Origin: an uncultured Odoribacter sp.
GTDB lineage: Bacteria; Bacteroidota; Bacteroidia; Bacteroidales; Marinifilaceae
Length of the DNA stretch: 64,000 bases
Reading direction: 5' to 3'
NCBI GenBank assembly: GCA_910578985.1
Contig: CAJTSF010000007.1
Coordinates: 54,594-118,593 of the forward strand
Positions 61,910 through 64,000 of this stretch are shown here, piece by piece. The position numbers were made by a program, and so were the translations under genes. How positions within the stretch are numbered: the stretch's first letter is position 1; each line of letters starts with the position of its first letter. The notes beneath the pieces were generated by a model that did not search any database, had not been told where the DNA came from, and was given only the letters and a program-made list of their open reading frames with translations.

Positions 61910-62203
61910 ATTGCCCAAATGACAGAATTGCCTTTGGAAGAAATCGAAGCGTTATAACCAATCATTTTGTCGAAAAAAGAAAGGCGCCTTTCCCCGTTCA
62001 CTCACATTCCCCACTCGTCCCTGCATCACTTGTTCTGTCTTTGCCATAACATTTTGTTTTTAAAGGTTTATACTCACGACTCCGGCGCCGGAATCAAATC
62101 TCGACGGCAAAAGTACACGCCCTGCACAAACCGGGAAATTCTAATTTCCATCCCGCCGTTTTCTTTTCTATCCCGCCGATTTCCCTTTCTAACCGGAAAT
62201 TCA

Positions 62204-62211
62204 TATCTTTG
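62204..62211 (+). promoter_or_regulatory. TAnnTTTG promoter box for AlbA_2 gene
   Basis: TATCTTTG, 19 bases before the ATG at 62231. The rest of the 394-base gap from 61837 holds the feo promoter and palindrome and no recognisable gene. Confidence 0.65.
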
Positions 62212-62230
62212 TGGAAAGTATACGAGGAGC

Positions 62231-63751
62231 ATGACGGCACACGACATTCACAAACTGCTTGCGGAGGGCGAACGGCTGACCCTGGAATGTAAAAAGGCGC
62301 AAAAAACATTGCCGCAGTCTTTATGGGAAACCTACTCCGCTTTCGCCAACACGGCAGGAGGAACCATTCTTTTGGGGGTGCATGAAGACATGGCGGAAAA
62401 AGACCGTTCAAAACGGTTTTCCATTACAGGCGTGGAAGACGCGGACAAGATTCGCAAAGACCTTTGGAACACCATCAACAACCGGGAAAAAGTAAACATC
62501 AACCTGTTGCATGACGAAAACGTCCAGACAATCAGAATCGAAGACAAAGAAATCGTCGCAATACACATTCCCCGTGCCGACTACAACCTGCGTCCTGTCT
62601 ATATCAACAACAACCTGATGAACGGCGCTTACAGACGAAATCACGAAGGCGACTATCATTGTACGGAACAAATGATTAAAATGATGGTGCGGGATGCTTA
62701 CGAAGATGGCAACGACCGGCTCTTCCTGGAATACTACACCATGGATGACATTGACATCCCAACCCTGGAGGGCTACCGCATCATGTTCAAAACCAACAAT
62801 CCCCAGCACGTTTGGAACAGCCTTGACCACAAAGAATTCCTGACACAACTCGGCGGTTATGTTGTAAACCGGAAAGAAAGGAATGAAGGACTGACCATGG
62901 CAGGATTGTTGATGTTCGGCAAAGGACTACCGGTACGTGAGCGTTTCGACAATCTCCGCATGGACTATATCGACAAGTCCAATCTCATAGGCGACCAACG
63001 TTACAGCGACCGCTTGACCTACGACGGGACATGGGAGAACAACCTGTTCAACTTCATACGCATGGTTGTCCCCCGTTTGACACGGGAACTTCCGAGACCG
63101 TTCCAAATGGACGGCATTATCCGCAAGGATGACACCCCCCAACATAAAGCCGTACGCGAGGCGTTTACCAACATGATCATCCATGCCGACTTGATGATGG
63201 ACGGACTGCTTCGGGTGGAGAAATATGACGACCGCTTTGTACTCACCAATCCCGGGCTATTGAAACTGCCGCTTGAACAAATCTATGCCGGAGGTGAATC
63301 CAAAGCCCGCAACCAACGGATGCAAAACATGCTCCGCATGATAGGCTACGGCGAAAACCTCGGTTCAGGTTTCCCGCTTATCCTGAGTGCATGGAATGAA
63401 AGACACTGGCTAAAACCAGAACTCATTGAGCAGTCGGATTTAATGCAGGTCAAACTCATCCTGCATATAGAAAACAAAGAGGATGCCCCAAAGAATGACA
63501 CTAAAGATGACACTAAAGACGACACTAAAGACGACACCAAAGACGACACCAAACAACTGTCTGATCGTCAATTGTTTTTATTGGAATTAATTAGAAATAA
63601 TGCAACTTTGACAATTCCTCAAATGACACTAAAAACAAAAGTGTCAAAGAGTACAATATTACGGGATTTAACAGCACTTCAAGAGAAAGGGGTTCTCTCT
63701 CGCAAAGGTGGTCGCAAAATCGGTCAATGGATTATTAATCTCAAAGACTAA
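62231..63751 (+). CDS. AlbA_2/Schlafen-type ATP-binding transcriptional regulator-like protein
   Basis: A 506-residue protein. About 10-130 match the AlbA_2 (Schlafen) domain: LLAEGERLTLECKKAQKTLP, YSAFANTAGGTILLGVHED. About 220-410 contain the GHKL-type ATP-binding segment (REAFTNMIIHADLMMDG, RFVLTNPG, NMLRMIGYGENLGSGFPLI). Then a tract of five D/N-DTK units (about 422-441) and a winged helix (TIPQMTLKTKVSKSTILRDLTALQEKGVLSRKGGRKIGQW). Such proteins are annotated as putative regulators; targets unknown. GC is lower than neighbours. Confidence 0.85.
   Translation: MTAHDIHKLLAEGERLTLECKKAQKTLPQSLWETYSAFANTAGGTILLGVHEDMAEKDRSKRFSITGVEDADKIRKDLWNTINNREKVNINLLHDENVQTIRIEDKEIVAIHIPRADYNLRPVYINNNLMNGAYRRNHEGDYHCTEQMIKMMVRDAYEDGNDRLFLEYYTMDDIDIPTLEGYRIMFKTNNPQHVWNSLDHKEFLTQLGGYVVNRKERNEGLTMAGLLMFGKGLPVRERFDNLRMDYIDKSNLIGDQRYSDRLTYDGTWENNLFNFIRMVVPRLTRELPRPFQMDGIIRKDDTPQHKAVREAFTNMIIHADLMMDGLLRVEKYDDRFVLTNPGLLKLPLEQIYAGGESKARNQRMQNMLRMIGYGENLGSGFPLILSAWNERHWLKPELIEQSDLMQVKLILHIENKEDAPKNDTKDDTKDDTKDDTKDDTKQLSDRQLFLLELIRNNATLTIPQMTLKTKVSKSTILRDLTALQEKGVLSRKGGRKIGQWIINLKD
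63494..63553 (+). repeat. 12-bp coding tandem repeat, five units
   Basis: Five near-identical units of the form GAYGACACYAAA encoding DDTK (first unit NDTK), between the ATP-binding and winged-helix parts of the 62231 gene. Multiples of 12 keep the frame. Confidence 0.9.
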
Positions 63752-64000
63752 AATTGATATATTGGGTCATCATAGAGTAAGGCATAGGCTGTACCTGCTC
63801 TCCCCTTTGCCTCCAAAGCCGCTCCCCGCACGCTTTGAACCGAAGGAACGACGAAGGAGCACCGAATTTGATCCATGAGAACACCCCGCCAACCCTAAGA
63901 TATCACACGGATTTCCCTATGCTATCAGGCGTACTTTCGCACCTTCCCCGTGCCGGCAAGGCATTCGGGAAAAGGTATCGATTAACGGTTGCCGAGGATG
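63752..64000. other. Unrecognised 249 bases at window end
   Basis: No convincing ORF on either strand, no tRNA or rRNA pattern recognised. The next gene may begin beyond the window. Confidence 0.4.

Noticed and set aside
63494..63553. CRISPR-like array
   Set aside because: Repeats are 12 bp, contiguous, in frame and inside a gene; no spacers. No CRISPR array was seen anywhere in the window.

Overview
The window comes from a Bacteroidales-type member of the Bacteroidota with a fairly GC-rich genome. The evidence is the repeated Bacteroidota promoter box TAnnTTTG ahead of many genes, plus a large set of families typical of that phylum: DUF4494, DUF3467, DUF3332, DUF1573, DUF4468, HU-CCDC81, a putative porin, a PUR-type DUF3276 protein, MenA/MenG and short SPII lipoproteins. 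I cannot name the genus from sequence alone.

Layout. 1-9,985 is mostly housekeeping: cobalamin adenosyltransferase, recG, aspA, a galE-DUF3467-DUF4494 operon, a membrane-anchored HU-like protein, pssA and a YeiH-type exporter. 10,011-13,160 holds two lipoproteins sharing a beta-propeller, one carrying a metzincin zinc motif; they appear to head the yeiH-pssA operon. 13,484-16,596 is a lower-GC type II restriction-modification island (vsr, endonuclease, C5-methylase), followed by an orphan hypothetical. 17,602-22,831 is rlmH, a giant NtrY-like histidine kinase and a DUF1573 protein; a CAT-anticodon tRNA sits beside them, then a broken GNAT gene. 23,433-39,346 holds NlpC/Usp-like genes, an exported DUF4468-flavin reductase, rsmG, a flippase-like protein, ksgA-mgtE, arginine deiminase, a Zn/Cd-type P-ATPase, menA/menG, a PUR protein, MTA/SAH nucleosidase, an MBL hydrolase and dnaK.

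39,762-49,066 is the most unusual part. Two outward-facing operons have the same gene order: alpha/beta hydrolase, CMD-cupin fusion, flavodoxin (the right one also has a flavin reductase-ABM fusion). They flank three related AraC-type genes, one of which has lost its DNA-binding half. All seven enzymes carry signal peptides or lipoboxes, so the whole module looks extracytoplasmic. The right-hand CMD-cupin gene is frameshifted.

49,149-64,000 holds a secreted fused TldD/PmbA-like peptidase, yitT and glnS in one operon, a porin-mltF pair, a conserved hypothetical, a FeoA-FeoB fusion with its small Cys-rich partner (too short to be found by simple ORF calling), and an AlbA_2/ATPase-type regulator with a 12-bp coding repeat. 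The last 249 bases hold nothing I recognise.

Other non-coding signals worth attention are a perfect 29-bp inverted repeat lying in the 5' coding part of menA, a perfect 9-bp palindrome before arginine deiminase, a palindrome before feoB, and several promoters whose TAnnTTTG box ends only 4-7 bases before the start codon, suggesting leaderless mRNAs.
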